DNA of 64,000 bases from Sarcocystis neurona (Eukaryota; Apicomplexa; Conoidasida; Eucoccidiorida; Sarcocystidae), in the NCBI GenBank assembly GCA_000727475.1, contig KL647298.1, forward strand, positions 124,001 to 188,000, written 5' to 3'. Below are positions 46,319-56,388 of this stretch, in pieces; the stretch's first letter is position 1; each line of letters opens with the position of its first letter. Under the pieces are notes generated by a model, which was not told the origin of the DNA, did no database searches, and saw nothing but the letters and a program-made list of their open reading frames with translations. The position numbers and the translations under genes are program-made.

Positions 46319-47002
46319 CTGCAGACCGCCCCACACGGCCACAAACACACGAGAAAGCGAGACAGACACAAAGAGAGAGAAAAAATGGGCAGAATGACCT
46401 TGCCGCAAAGTCACAGGAAAAGAGCGAAGAACGACGATGAAAACGCTCCAGCAAAACTCCCGCCAAAACACAGGCAGACATGCATTTAGCGAACACTCTA
46501 CATCTGGACTTGTCCATCCACCGCACACACATGGGACATAAAAACATGCCCGCTAAGCACAGACATATACAGAGAGAAAGAGAACACGCACGCAGGTGTA
46601 TATATACATATGAAATGTTTGGGAGGAACCATTTGATTCTTAAGTGCTTCACACATGTGATAGTTGTCTTTCCCTACCACCTGCCGTATACGGCTCCTCC
46701 ACACAAACACACATCTACCTATACACCCTCATATATGCAGAGAGAGAGGAAGCAAAAGGAAGAGAAACACGTGAGAACTGCTTGCCGACAACAGCAGGGC
46801 GTTCGGTTCTTTTGCGAAGAAACTTCTTTGCGGTTAACAGACGTCGTCGGGCTCGTCAGCGCGTCACGTCCTTGCAGAGCCCCGTCCACGCCAGCTGGGG
46901 CTTTATTAGAGAAGAAGAAGAGAGGGAAGGGAGGAGCAGGAAGAAGAGAAATGTAGAGAAACGAAGGCAGAAGAAGAAGACGTCACCACCAACTGCACTT
47001 AC
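46319..47002 (-). other. Intron 3 of LSM14 (684 bp, GT-AG, phase 1)
   Basis: Donor GTAAGT read on the minus strand at 47002, acceptor CTGCAG ending at 46319, preceded by a pyrimidine-rich tract. The phases of exons 3 and 4 match. Confidence 0.8.
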
Positions 47003-48676
47003 TTGGTTTTTCGAACTGCTTGTTCATCAACTCAAAATCAAAGTCCTCGGCAATTTCGCCTTTTAGCTGAGGGTTAAGTCTGCCTTCAAGCTCCCCGATA
47101 GGCGCACTATGGGAGTTGTAGTAGTGCTGTCTGTCTCCCGGTGCGTAGTAGCCGTGGTTCGAGCTTCTTCCTCCTGCTCCTGGGCCTGCTGCTCCTCCCC
47201 CTGGTCCCCCTCCTCCTGCGCCGGAGTGGTGGTAATACGACTTTCCTCCTCTGCCAGCGTAGAATCTCCTTTCTTCTCCTCGGTACGGTTGCCTGCTGCT
47301 ATACTGCGGTCCGTAGTTGCTGCTGCGCATGCTGCTTGCCGCCGTCCCACCAGCACCTCCTCCTGCTCCAGCTGTGCTACCTTTTCCCGCAGGACGCTGC
47401 GGCTGCTGCGGGCGCGGCGGTTTCGCTCCTTCCTGCTGCTTCAGCAGACCTGCGGGTCCTGCCGCTTGCGCTCGCATCGTTGCCCCGCCGCTGCTGCCGA
47501 AGAAGCCGTCCGCACCACCACCCGTTGCTGCCGCTGCTGCTGCACCTCCTCCTCCTCCGGTTCCTCTTTCTGCTGTGGTGCCTCCTGCCGCCGGCGCTCC
47601 GATGTGTTGCTGCTGCGCATGGTGGTGGTTCATGCTGCTGCTGCTCCCGCTCGGAACTGTCACCCCTGCTGCTGCGCCTGGACTGCTGCTGCTGCTCATT
47701 CCCCCGACGGCGTGGCGAAGGCCTCCTGCGCCTGTGTCTGCTGGGGGCACGCCTGCGCCATCAGTTCTTCTTCCTCCTGCTGCTAGTGGATAGCTCGGCA
47801 AGTAACCCCCTGCCCCTGCTGCTGCGCCCCCTGTCGTCTCCTGCTGTTGCTGCTCCAGCAGCAGCTGTTCCTGCAACGCAGGCAACCTGGTACTCAAGAA
47901 ACTATCTACATCTGCAGTAGTCGCCGCGAGGCCGAGCGTTCCGGCTGCACCACCGTGCGGCAGTCCTGCAAGGTTGGGCTGCTGCTGGTGGGCCACAGCA
48001 GACGAGGATGAAGGAGCAGCAGCAGCAGCAAGCGTAGGCGTCATCAACAAGCCAGCTCCTCCTCCTCCTGCTGCTCCTCCTCCTCCTGCAATCGACCCGA
48101 CGCGTCTGGTTGCTGCTGCTGCAGCCGTTGGGGCAGCGTCAAGCGGGAGCAAGCCGGCCTGTTGCTGCTGCCGTGCTGCTGCCCCTCCTACGCCACCTGA
48201 CACGTCGCCGCTGCTATGCGAAGAAGAGGAAGAAGACGCAGATAGCGGGGGACGGAGCGCGGCAGCAGAGTGAGGAGCTGCAGCAGCAACAGCAGCTACC
48301 GCTGCCTCAAGCAGCAAAGTATCTGAGTCTCGCCCTTCCACCACCACTCCTGCACCTAAGGCGCAGCCAGGAGGAGGAGATGCAGCCGGCTGCTGCAGCT
48401 GCTGCGGCTGCAGTTGCAAATGTTGCTGCTGCTGTAACCCCACAGGCGCTGCCCCGGCTCCCATTCCTGCTCCTCCTCCACCGCCACCGCCTACGCCCAT
48501 GTACGCCGCCCCGCCCGTTAATAGGCCTCCTGCTGCTGCTGGTGGTACTCCTGCTGCAACGCCCACAGCAGGTGAGACAGAAAGAATAGCAGGGTCCGGA
48601 GGAAATAACAACGACTGCTGAGGAAGCACAGGAGGCTCCGGCTCCGAGCAAACCGTCAAGTCCTTTATATCCGACC
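47003..48676 (-). CDS. LSM14/Scd6 family protein, exon 3 (end of LSm, FDF)
   Basis: Starts after GCGCAG with GSDIKDLTVC, the conserved last strand of the LSm14 domain, followed shortly by PPDPAIL, which corresponds to the DPAI motif after the domain in animal LSM14. The next 520 or so residues are Ala, Gly, Gln, Ser and Pro tracts with no counterpart in other lineages, then Arg/Gly/Tyr-rich sequence, then EDFDFELMNKQFEKP, the FDF motif that docks DDX6/Dhh1 helicases (about residues 642-656). It ends at 47003 before GTAAGT. CTG triplets on the plus strand are the complement of these tracts. The homopolymer insertions explain why the protein is nearly twice the usual length. Confidence 0.93.
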
Positions 48677-50344
48677 CTGCGCACAACAACAGCAGCCGTC
48701 GCAGCACCACCAGCAGCACTACAGCAGAGATGTGTCATCAACTTCACCCGAAAATCACAAACACCGAAAGCTGCCGCACCAGCAGAAGCAACGGGACCAG
48801 CAGAAGCTGCGGCATCAGCAGAGGCTGCGGCACCAAGAGCACCCGCGCGAGGGAAAACGACGGGATGCAGCAGGAGGGGCAGCAGCAGGAGCGAAGGTGA
48901 GACAGTAAGAGCACCGGCAGCAGACGTCGCAGCTGCTCGAGAGGAACAGCAGCAGTGGCAGCCGGAGAAGAAAGGCAGCCCCAGCCCCCCCGCCGAAGCA
49001 GAAGAAGAAGCTATCGCAGGAGTCTTACGACAGAAGCAGCAGCAGAAATCACAGGAGAGACAGGGCGCGACGCAGGCGCGCAGGAAAGCAGAGGCAGAAG
49101 CAGCTGCAGCTGCAGAAAAACACGAGCGACACAAGCCGCACACGCAAAAACAAACAAATCCAGCAGCAGCCAGTTCAGCAGCAGCAGCAGCCGCATGAAA
49201 CACCACCAACGGCAGCAGCACGAGTGTGAGGATCATCGTTTTCCCGAGGAGACGTGCAGCAGCAGCAGCGGAAGATCGAGGAAAACACGCGCAAAGTAAA
49301 CAGCAGGAGAAGGAAAACGCAGAGAAAAAGTCCCCCACCCCCCCTCCTCACCGACGCTCTCCTGCAAGTTCTTCACGTCTACAGCCAGACACATACATGT
49401 ACTCCACACGTACACGTGCGTATGCATGCACGTCTCTACAGAGAGAGAAGGACGAAGAGACCCCTACGTAGTGGCGAACTCACGCGCAGCAAGTTGAAAA
49501 AAGAGAAAACAGCAGCAACCGCAGAACAGGAAGGCAGAAACGCAGCTTGAGGAACTGGTGGGTAACAGACCTGGTCGGCAGCAGCAACTCCGGAACGGAG
49601 ACAACAGGTCAGCAGCAACCTGCTCTGAGGAAAATAAGTTTATCCGTCCTCTCTACAAACACGTGTGTACAGGTAGACAGAGCTGTTTAAACCTACAGAT
49701 ACGCCCAAGGTTCTCTGCCCCCCTCTCCATATATGTACATATATAGGGAGTATGATAGGGGGACGCACTTCGTCGTAATGCGTTTTTATAGCACCTGCGT
49801 GTAAAAGGAGGCATGCCTATATACATATATATATATGATGTAGCATATAGATATGTGTGCTTATACATATATATACGTGCGTACATATACGAAGAGGTAA
49901 TTATATAGCGAAGCGAAAGAGATGCGCGTGCAGGAGACGATCTCCTCGCTTCTCCTCCTTCGCTCTAACGTAGAGCGACCTTCCAACACAGGGCACCTCT
50001 CTCTACGTCCCGCATTATCTTCTCTCCTCCTCTGATCTATTCATTAATCTACATCATATATATATATATACACGCGCATAGAGTACACAGAGTGCTTACA
50101 TATACACGGACGTCCTCGTCGGTGCAACAAGACATAAAGAGAGTTATATATATATATATATCAATATGGAGAGCTATATGTATATCCCCCTTTGTGTATC
50201 AACGCATGATCTATACACGTAATGTATAGAAAAGAGGATATGCAGAGGCACGTCTTTGTGTCCTGGGAAGGAAACGAGGAGAAAGGAGGAGTATATCCAG
50301 GGTCAGACACACGCCGTATGTAGTGTGGTAGCAGGAGGTCTTGC
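48677..50344 (-). other. Intron 2 of LSM14 (1668 bp, GC-AG type)
   Basis: Read on the minus strand the exon ends AAAG and the intron begins GCAAGA. The acceptor is TGCGCAG. No GT site gives the right protein: only the GC donor joins YIVFKG to SDIKDLTV in phase. The intron holds a CAG-rich block on the opposite strand (about 48725-49330) and TA/CA microsatellites (about 49380-50220). Confidence 0.85.
48725..49330 (+). repeat. CAG-rich block within LSM14 intron 2
   Basis: Dense CAG/GCA triplets on the plus strand, opposite to the gene. Long open frames on the minus strand here (for example 49338-48307) are shadows. It shows that triplet tracts in this genome are not confined to exons. Confidence 0.8.
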
Positions 50345-50479
50345 CTTTGAAAACGATGTAGTTGAAAATTTCTGGCGAAGGTGGCAGGTCATGCGGATGG
50401 AGACGGCCTTCGGATCCGCAGGAGCGGACATGTCGTAGAGTCACCGTCGCTTGGTGCGCGTCGATCGAGTCGAGTGTAC
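50345..50479 (-). CDS. LSM14/Scd6 family protein, exon 2 (core of LSm)
   Basis: A 135-bp exon supplying the middle strands of the LSm14 domain: GTLDSIDAHQATVTLRHVRS, then CGSEGR, and IFNYIVFKG at the end. These align with G-T/I-L-Y-x-I-D....T-V-x-L-x-x-V-R-S-F-G-T-E-x-R and Y-I-I-F-R-G of known LSM14 proteins. The acceptor is GGTGTAG with AG at 50481-50480, and the first two bases complete the Gly codon begun in exon 1. It ends at 50345 before a GC donor. The acceptor itself lies within a GGTGTAGGTACAC sequence that resembles the dispersed intronic palindrome. Confidence 0.93.
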
Positions 50480-50865
50480 CTACACCGCAACAGCACTTGC
50501 AGCAACAAGACATGGCGCGATTTCTTCTCTGTGTTTTATCGCGTCTCAACAATGTCTGCAGCAGCAGCTGCAAGACAAAAGGACGAAAAGCGGGTGAAGG
50601 CTACACGCTGACAGGACGGCCGTCCGCAGCACGTCACAGCGTCTCAGCTGCTGTTGCACGAGGTGCGGGCTGCAGTGGACTAGGTGCATGCGCCAACAAG
50701 AGAGGAAAAAAGAAAATGTACGGCTGTCCCATGACGGCTGAGCAACAACGTTGAGAAAATATCAAAACGAGGCGAGGAGAGCGTGCAGACAACAAACGAC
50801 AACCCTCCCGGCCGACACAGATACACAGATGACGACCAGCCAGTCAGAGGAAGATCGACTCCTCC

Positions 50866-52181
50866 GGTGTACATACACCGCAACACAGACAGAGAACGCG
50901 AGACGCGTGTTTCCTGCTTCTTCCTCCACCGCCGTCGACCAGGGTCACAACGGCCGGGGCCGAAAAAGAAGAGCGGGAAATTTGTGTACACGTGTTTCAC
51001 GTTGCTTGATGCCGCTGGGGCGTCTACACGGTCTACATACACTCGCAGAGAGCAGACACAGAGATGAGCCCGAGGGAGTCCACTCTGTCCACAGAATTCT
51101 TTCCGCAGTTATTCCCCTCGGCAAGGTATGACGCAGAAAGACACTGAAGCACCGTCCGTCTCCGTTCAGGTGCCTTCTGTTCGATTTTCGCACATCGTCT
51201 TAACGTGCTTCTCCTTTTCTTGTTCGGTGGGAGGTGTACGTACACCAGAAGGCGACGGAAAGGAGCACGCACTCTCACATGCGCTACACCAAGCGAAGAC
51301 TTGCTGAATCGCAGCACTTACTGTCTTCCACAGTAAGACTCAAAGGCAGCATCAGAAAAAGAATGGACTGTTCATTTGGTGGACCCTGACATGCGTCCCC
51401 CACGAAGATATAGTGTACATACACCGGAAAAAAGGACGGAAAAGAGAGACAGCGGCAGCGCGTCCACAGACGCACATACGCGAAAGATTTACCGTTTCCG
51501 CGGAAGAGATGAGAAAGACATATAGGCACGCAACGTGTACACACAGACACGCACAGACGACCAAAAGTGGGTAAAACGGTGTGACTCACAAGAAGAGGAG
51601 GACCCAGTGTCTATACACCCCAGCAATCCTACAGCCAAGATACACTACCTCAGTGAGGTGTACACACACCTGCCTGGGGGTGCAACGTTTCACAAACACG
51701 GTGCAAACCCAACAAAAGTATTTCTCCACGTGTGTCTCTGTGTGAAGGGTTTCTGAGTAGTTTTGCTGTTTGCTAGTCTGCAAAAAGTGCCTGCAGCAGC
51801 GGCGGCTGCATTTCTCCTCGGGAGGGTGAAGCACTTCTTCAACAAAATATCTCAGCGGAACGACGGACGCGGAAGAACGTGAGCAGCAAATTACCGACGC
51901 AACAGAATGCAGAAGGCTGCAGAGATACATGCGTTCCCTTCTGGCACCTCCTGCATGTACGTAAAGCAGAAATCGATTTTCTGCCTTTCTTATAGAAATT
52001 TGGTAGCTTCTTGCATTTCTTCGTGTAGCGAAGGCGGAATAACTGCGTCTCTTCTGCCTTTTCTCCTAGAAGTATCGTCGACACGTGAACGACTCTCTTC
52101 CCGGGGAACAGCAAAACGGAAACGCACGCAAACACAACTCCGTACGTATGCTCGCGCCGCTCAGCCACTACAGTGCCTTCA

Positions 52182-52212
<31 letters not shown>

Positions 52213-52615
52213 CACATGTCTATATATACATTATTTTTTCTGCGTATGAACACACATATACGCACATCAATACATACATATGTACATGATCCACATACAA
52301 ATAAATATACATACATATATATATAAATGAAGAGAGAGACAGAGAAACACATACACACACATATGGATAGGCGCCCACCGATCGTTAGACAATCCTACTC
52401 TAGTTGCCCTTAAAATATCAGAATATCCACAACGTATACATAGAGAGATAAACATATACATATAGACAGAGAGAATGAGACGCAAACATCCATTTATAAA
52501 TCGTCGCAGTATTATTGAGATGCTCGATAGGATTCAACAGTCACGAGTGAAGTCTTCGATTGGTTGGATACCCCTCTCTCTTTGACTTCCTTTCCTCTCC
52601 CGGTGTACATACACC
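50866..52615. repeat. Cluster of dispersed 14-bp palindromes in intron 1
   Basis: GGTGTACATACACC at 50866-50879, GGTGTACGTACACC (perfect) at 51233-51246, AGTGTACATACACC at 51412-51425, GGTGTACACACACC at 51657-51670, GGTGTACATACACC at 52602-52615, with weaker relatives at about 51031 and 51606. Flanks are partly shared, for example GGAAA(R) after the 51412 and 51233 copies. Confidence 0.85.
52181..52210. repeat. (TA)n microsatellite
   Basis: Nearly uninterrupted alternating TA of about 30 bp inside LSM14 intron 1. Confidence 0.95.
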
Positions 52616-53392
52616 CCACGCCACTGCCTTCGACATATATATTTCAACGTAGAAACGTATACACGTATGCACATACACATATACATATGTATATATATGT
52701 GAAAAGAGATACAGGGATACGCATGCATGCGTCTCTATAGAACCACACAGTCCTCAAGTGCTGCTCCACAAAAATGGTCGCACGTCTAACCTATGTACAT
52801 CATTACCCAAGACACACATGTATATATATGTAGAGACACACGCATACACACGCACACACAAAATGTATATATATATATATTAATGTGTCTACACAGGCAT
52901 GCATGTATACGTGTGTATGTGTCTCTCTTTCTGCCCATCCCCCTGCACCTTCACTTTTCCCCTGTCTACCAGAAGGAGGTGGTATCTATGACTGCATGCG
53001 GGCGGTCCTAACCTGTGCAAAAATACATGCACATATATACATACCTATATATGTACATATATACATATAAACAAACACATATATGTGGCTGCTACCGGAG
53101 ACTGCATGCGTCCCTGACCTGTGCAAATAAAAACACATACACACATACATATAATTATAGACACATACACATATAATTATACACATATACATACACATAT
53201 ATATAGAGAGACAGAGAGCGAGAAACGAACACACTTACACAGACACGCATACATATATATATGAAAGAGAACGGGTATGTGCATATATATATATGCTTCG
53301 CATAGGTGTACAGATAATACACGCAGAAATTGGGGGAAGAGTTGGGCGAAGCACAGAAGCGCGAAAGTCGGTGAAGTTGTTCGAATTATTAC

Positions 53393-53552
53393 CTTCGTAT
53401 CTGATGTCAGAGTTAGAAATGAGAGAGATCTTGCTGCCGAGGTAAGGCAGCTCGGCCCCGGCGGCGTCTGCGTCTACTGCAGCTGCAGCGGCAGCCGTGG
53501 CGTCAGCCCCTGCTGCTGCGACGACGTGACTGCTGCCACTGCTGCTCGCCAT
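53393..53552 (-). CDS. LSM14/Scd6 family protein, exon 1 (start of LSm)
   Basis: The ATG at 53552 (minus strand) gives MASSSGSS, an Ala-rich lead, then PYLGSKISLISNSDIRYEG, a near-identical match to the N-terminus of LSM14/Scd6/CAR-1 proteins (PYIGSKISLIS...IRYEG). The frame is open far upstream (to 54341), but that part is low complexity and homologues start close to the domain, so this ATG is preferred. The exon ends at 53393 with one base of the Gly codon. The full product is about 839 residues. In Plasmodium the homologue CITH works with the DOZI helicase to store repressed transcripts in gametocytes. A similar role here is inference. Confidence 0.93.
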
Positions 53553-54048
53553 CGCGTGTGAACTGTGGGGTGGCGGAAAGGAGCAACAAACGTACAAAGC
53601 AGCAGCAGCAGCGGCTGCGGCAGGGCGGGGAGGGTGGGGGGGATGGGGGCAAGGGGAGGGGACGGCTGCAGCAGCAAGGAGACAGAGCGAGAGGCGCAGC
53701 AAGCAGAGGACACGAAGAAGTGAGACGGGAAAAGTAGAGACACAAAGGAGACGGGAAGGTCGGGGAACGGGCACAGGGAAGACGGATGGAGAGCAGGACG
53801 GCAGGAGAGGAAACCAGCAGCAGAAGTTATCAATCACACATCTTTTTCTCTCTTCTCTAATGTCCTGGGTTGCATTGCTGCTGCTGCTGCTGCACCTCTT
53901 CTTTTCTCCTCTGCTGCTGCTGCGGGTGACTCGGACGCAGCTTGCGCTGCAGCAGTGACTGCTCCGGCCCGTCCCCTGCTGCTGCTGCCGCTGCTGTGTC
54001 GCTGCGGGTTCTGCTGCTGCTGCCGCCCTCGCGTCTGCTTGGCGAGAC
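53553..54048 (-). other. Upstream of LSM14 start; CAG-rich on the minus strand
   Basis: Probably 5' UTR or promoter side of LSM14. A minus frame covering 54442-53834 is open through poly-Ala and Gln tracts and ends LEKREKDV before a stop, but it is out of contact with any domain and could be an upstream open frame or chance. Confidence 0.35.
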
Positions 54049-54330
54049 TTGCTGCTGCTGCTCCTTCTTCTGACACCGCAGCCTGCTTGTTTCGCGGCTG
54101 CGGCAGCCGATAAGAAACAGCAGCAGCAGCAGCCGGCAAACGACGCGCGCGTGGCTCGGCAAAACGCACGGCCCCCTTCTGACGTATACGAAGTCGAGAT
54201 GGCAACAGCAGCAGCGCCTGCAGCACCTGCCGCTGAGGCTCTTCCAGCACCACCGGCAGCATCAGGAGCAGCAGAAGCAGCAGGAGCAGAGGCAGGAGCA
54301 GATGCAGGAGCAGCAGTAGAGATTCCATGA
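54049..54330 (+). CDS. Candidate plus-strand Ala/Gln-rich coding end
   Basis: A plus frame reads DKKQQQQQPANDARVARQNA, then PPSDVYEVEMATAAAP, then Ala/Glu/Pro-rich sequence to a TGA at 54328-54330. It looks more protein-like than its shadows, but no domain or clear splice acceptor was found. It lies divergent to LSM14. The opposite strand is also open. Confidence 0.25.
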   Translation: MLLLLLLLTPQPACFAAAAADKKQQQQQPANDARVARQNARPPSDVYEVEMATAAAPAAPAAEALPAPPAASGAAEAAGAEAGADAGAAVEIP

Positions 54331-54666
54331 TAGCGAGACAACAGGGATAATGACTGCGCAACACGCGTCCTTCCTCGGGTGTAGCTACAGTCTCTGCCAC
54401 TCCCCGCATGCAGGGGACACGACTATCACAACAAAGCGTCATCGCTCAGAGAAGGCCACGCGTACTAGCGTAGTATATACGGCCACTTTTATGTGGATTT
54501 GTCCACAAAGATGCTCGCACACATCGGGGCACAGATTTACACGTGTATACGCGTGGACTTGTAGAGAGACGGACAGGAAGCTCCCTTTCGTACGAGTTTG
54601 CATAGACGTCGCTTCACAGAGAAGGGGAAGAGTGGCACACAAAGACATGTCCAAAACGTTGTTGAG

Positions 54667-55080
54667 CTAGAGATGCCCTTCCTCCAGAGAAGACTGGCGC
54701 CTATATAGGGCTGCGCTTTTCGTGCTACTGCCGCGGCGAGTGCTGTGTGCCCCATGGAAGGTCCTGTGCTGAGGCAGGTGCTGTGGGTGCGGGCTGCTGC
54801 TGCGACTCCTGGAGAACTTGTTGCTCACCACAAAATTTCCTGCTTCTGGGCGCTGTCTGTCTTCCTCCTCTTCCTGCTGTGATGAGAGGTCAGCAGCAGC
54901 GGCGGAGCAACGCAACAATAACGCCTTGTTATTGGCGGAGGGGGTGCTGTTCAATCCCGTGGTAGCAAGCTGCTGCCGATGCTGCGTCAAGACTGGTGTA
55001 CGGCGTTCAGCCAGAGAATCAGCCTCCTCGCAGAAAAACTGGGATGATGCAACAGCAGCAGCAGCAGCAACACAGCGAGA
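54667..55080 (-). CDS. Candidate minus-strand C-terminal exon
   Basis: The last part of a long minus frame (55569-54667) reads as ordinary protein: SSQFFCEEADSLAERRTPVL, SSQQEEEEDRQRPEAGNFVV, and an Arg/Ser/His-rich end before a stop at 54667. The upstream part is Leu-rich and probably spurious. No domain seen. A GTGAGC donor-like site follows GNFV, so it may be shorter. Confidence 0.22.
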   Translation of the reverse strand, partial: SRCVAAAAAVASSQFFCEEADSLAERRTPVLTQHRQQLATTGLNSTPSANNKALLLRCSAAAADLSSQQEEEEDRQRPEAGNFVVSNKFSRSRSSSPHPQHLPQHRTFHGAHSTRRGSSTKSAALYRRQSSLEEGHL

Positions 55081-55514
55081 GGAGTGTGACAATGCAAGCC
55101 CCCGTGCAGCCGAACAGCAGCAGCAGCAGCAGCGCCGGCGGCACAGGGACGGCAGCAACGCCGGCGGCACCAAGAGCAGCAGCAGCAACAGCGGCAACGC
55201 TGGGACGGCAGGAAGAGGAGGAAGAGTTGCACACAAGTGTTCGGGAAAAAGGCGAAGCAGGTGACGCAGAAGGGGAAGGAAAGAGTAAAGGAGAAAAGTA
55301 TATAGCAGGGAAGGGCAACACAGGCGCCGAGCAGCAGCCCCCCGGCGGTTATTACGAGAGCACGCAGAGGGAGAGCTGCCGCCGCAGCACGGCAGAAAAC
55401 CGTCCTCTCGTCCGCGGCTGCTTCTCTCCTGCGGCGAAGGAGGGAAGAAGCTGCGGAAAAAGCCGGAAGAATAGACGGAGAAGACAACGAAAAACAGGGA
55501 AAGGGGGGAGATGA
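54996..55514 (+). CDS. Candidate plus-strand Gln/Ser/Glu-rich coding block
   Basis: A 172-codon plus frame (starting at a non-ATG codon, so possibly an internal exon) with NQPPRRKTGMMQQQ, a Ser/Gly/Ala stretch, TLGRQEEEEELHTSVREKGE, and a very basic C-terminus. It overlaps the minus-strand candidate 54667-55080, so at least one of the two is wrong. No domain recognised. Confidence 0.25.
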   Translation: MYGVQPENQPPRRKTGMMQQQQQQQHSERSVTMQAPVQPNSSSSSSAGGTGTAATPAAPRAAAATAATLGRQEEEEELHTSVREKGEAGDAEGEGKSKGEKYIAGKGNTGAEQQPPGGYYESTQRESCRRSTAENRPLVRGCFSPAAKEGRSCGKSRKNRRRRQRKTGKGGR

Positions 55515-55774
55515 AGGAGAGAAACGGGCAGCGAGGCACGAGGTGGACTTGTAGTATGGGCGGCCGCACAGCCGAATATTTTGCGGAGCAGCAAGGAGGG
55601 GAAATCGCAGAAAGACGGAAGATGAAAAAAAAACACCGACGCCTTGTGAACGAAGAGCAGTGACTGCTGCGGCTTTCTCTTTTTTACCGTGACACATATC
55701 CCTTGTTGTTCTGCTGCTGTGTGGCTCGTGTGACTGCTGCTGGTGCTGCTACTGCTGGGTGCTGCTGACGCTAA

Positions 55775-56026
55775 CGCTGCTGCTGCTTCTGGCGTGGCTC
55801 CTCCTGCGGTTACGGCTCCTGCTGCTCTCGCTCTGCTTCTCCTCGTGTATTGCTGCTGCGCCTCGTCCCTGTCGTCGCTCGCCCTGCTGTTCCTCCTGCT
55901 GCTGCTGGGGCTACTCCCGCTGCAGCTGGTGCTGCTGTTGCTGCAGTAGTTGTTGCTTTGTTGTGCTGGGGCTGCTGGAGTTTTGGCTGCTATTCTGGAC
56001 GCTCTGCTGCCCCCACCGCGGCATAG
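55775..56026 (+). CDS. Candidate Ala/Pro-rich exon with hydrophobic C-terminal segment
   Basis: A plus frame open from after TAA at 55772-55774 to TAG at 56024-56026 reads VPVVARPAVPPAAAGATPAA, then GAAVAAVVVALLCWGCW and a short tail. It resembles a Pro/Ala stalk followed by one transmembrane helix. There is no ATG, so it would be a terminal exon. The CTG-rich sequence gives hydrophobic frames by chance, so this is tentative. Confidence 0.22.
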   Translation, partial: RCCCFWRGSSCGYGSCCSRSASPRVLLLRLVPVVARPAVPPAAAGATPAAAGAAVAAVVVALLCWGCWSFGCYSGRSAAPTAA

Positions 56027-56388
56027 CTGCAGCTGCTGCGGCTGCTACGACTGCTGGTGTCCCCCGTCACCCGCTTCTACACAACTGATGCTGTTCTCCA
56101 ACTGCTCTGCTGCTTCATCAACTGGCGCTGGGGGACTTGCTGAGCTTCCGCGTGCGGCTCGTGCTTCTGCCGAACATACGGTCTGCTGCTGCTGCCGCGG
56201 CAGCATTCGTCAAGTAAAAGGCAGGCGGACACTTCTACTGCCGGCCTGTCCCTCCTGCACACGACTGCAGCAAACCTACTGCAGCAGCACACGTGAAGAA
56301 GACACTACGGTGCGACCTCATGTTGGTTCTGGTGCTGTCCTGCTGCTGCTAGGATTACTGCCGCTGGGGCTCCTTCACCTTACTGCTT

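Larger units (their letters stand above)
50480..53392 (-). other. Intron 1 of LSM14 (2913 bp, GT-AG, phase 1)
   Basis: Donor GTAATA on the minus strand at 53392, acceptor AG at 50481-50480. It splits the LSm domain after RYEG. The intron contains several GGTGTAYGTACACC palindromes (50866, 51233, 51412, 51657, 52602) and many TA/CA/ACAT microsatellites (52175-52530, 52630-53290). Confidence 0.85.

Noticed and set aside
48307..49338. Minus-strand 343-codon frame near LSM14
   Set aside because: It overlaps exon 3 in another frame and otherwise lies in intron 2. The GC-AG splice and domain fit exclude it.
53235..54341. Full 368-codon minus frame as the LSM14 N-terminus
   Set aside because: The upstream 260 or so residues are low complexity with Cys and Leu runs, and homologues begin just before PY(L/I)GSK. 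The ATG at 53552 is sufficient.
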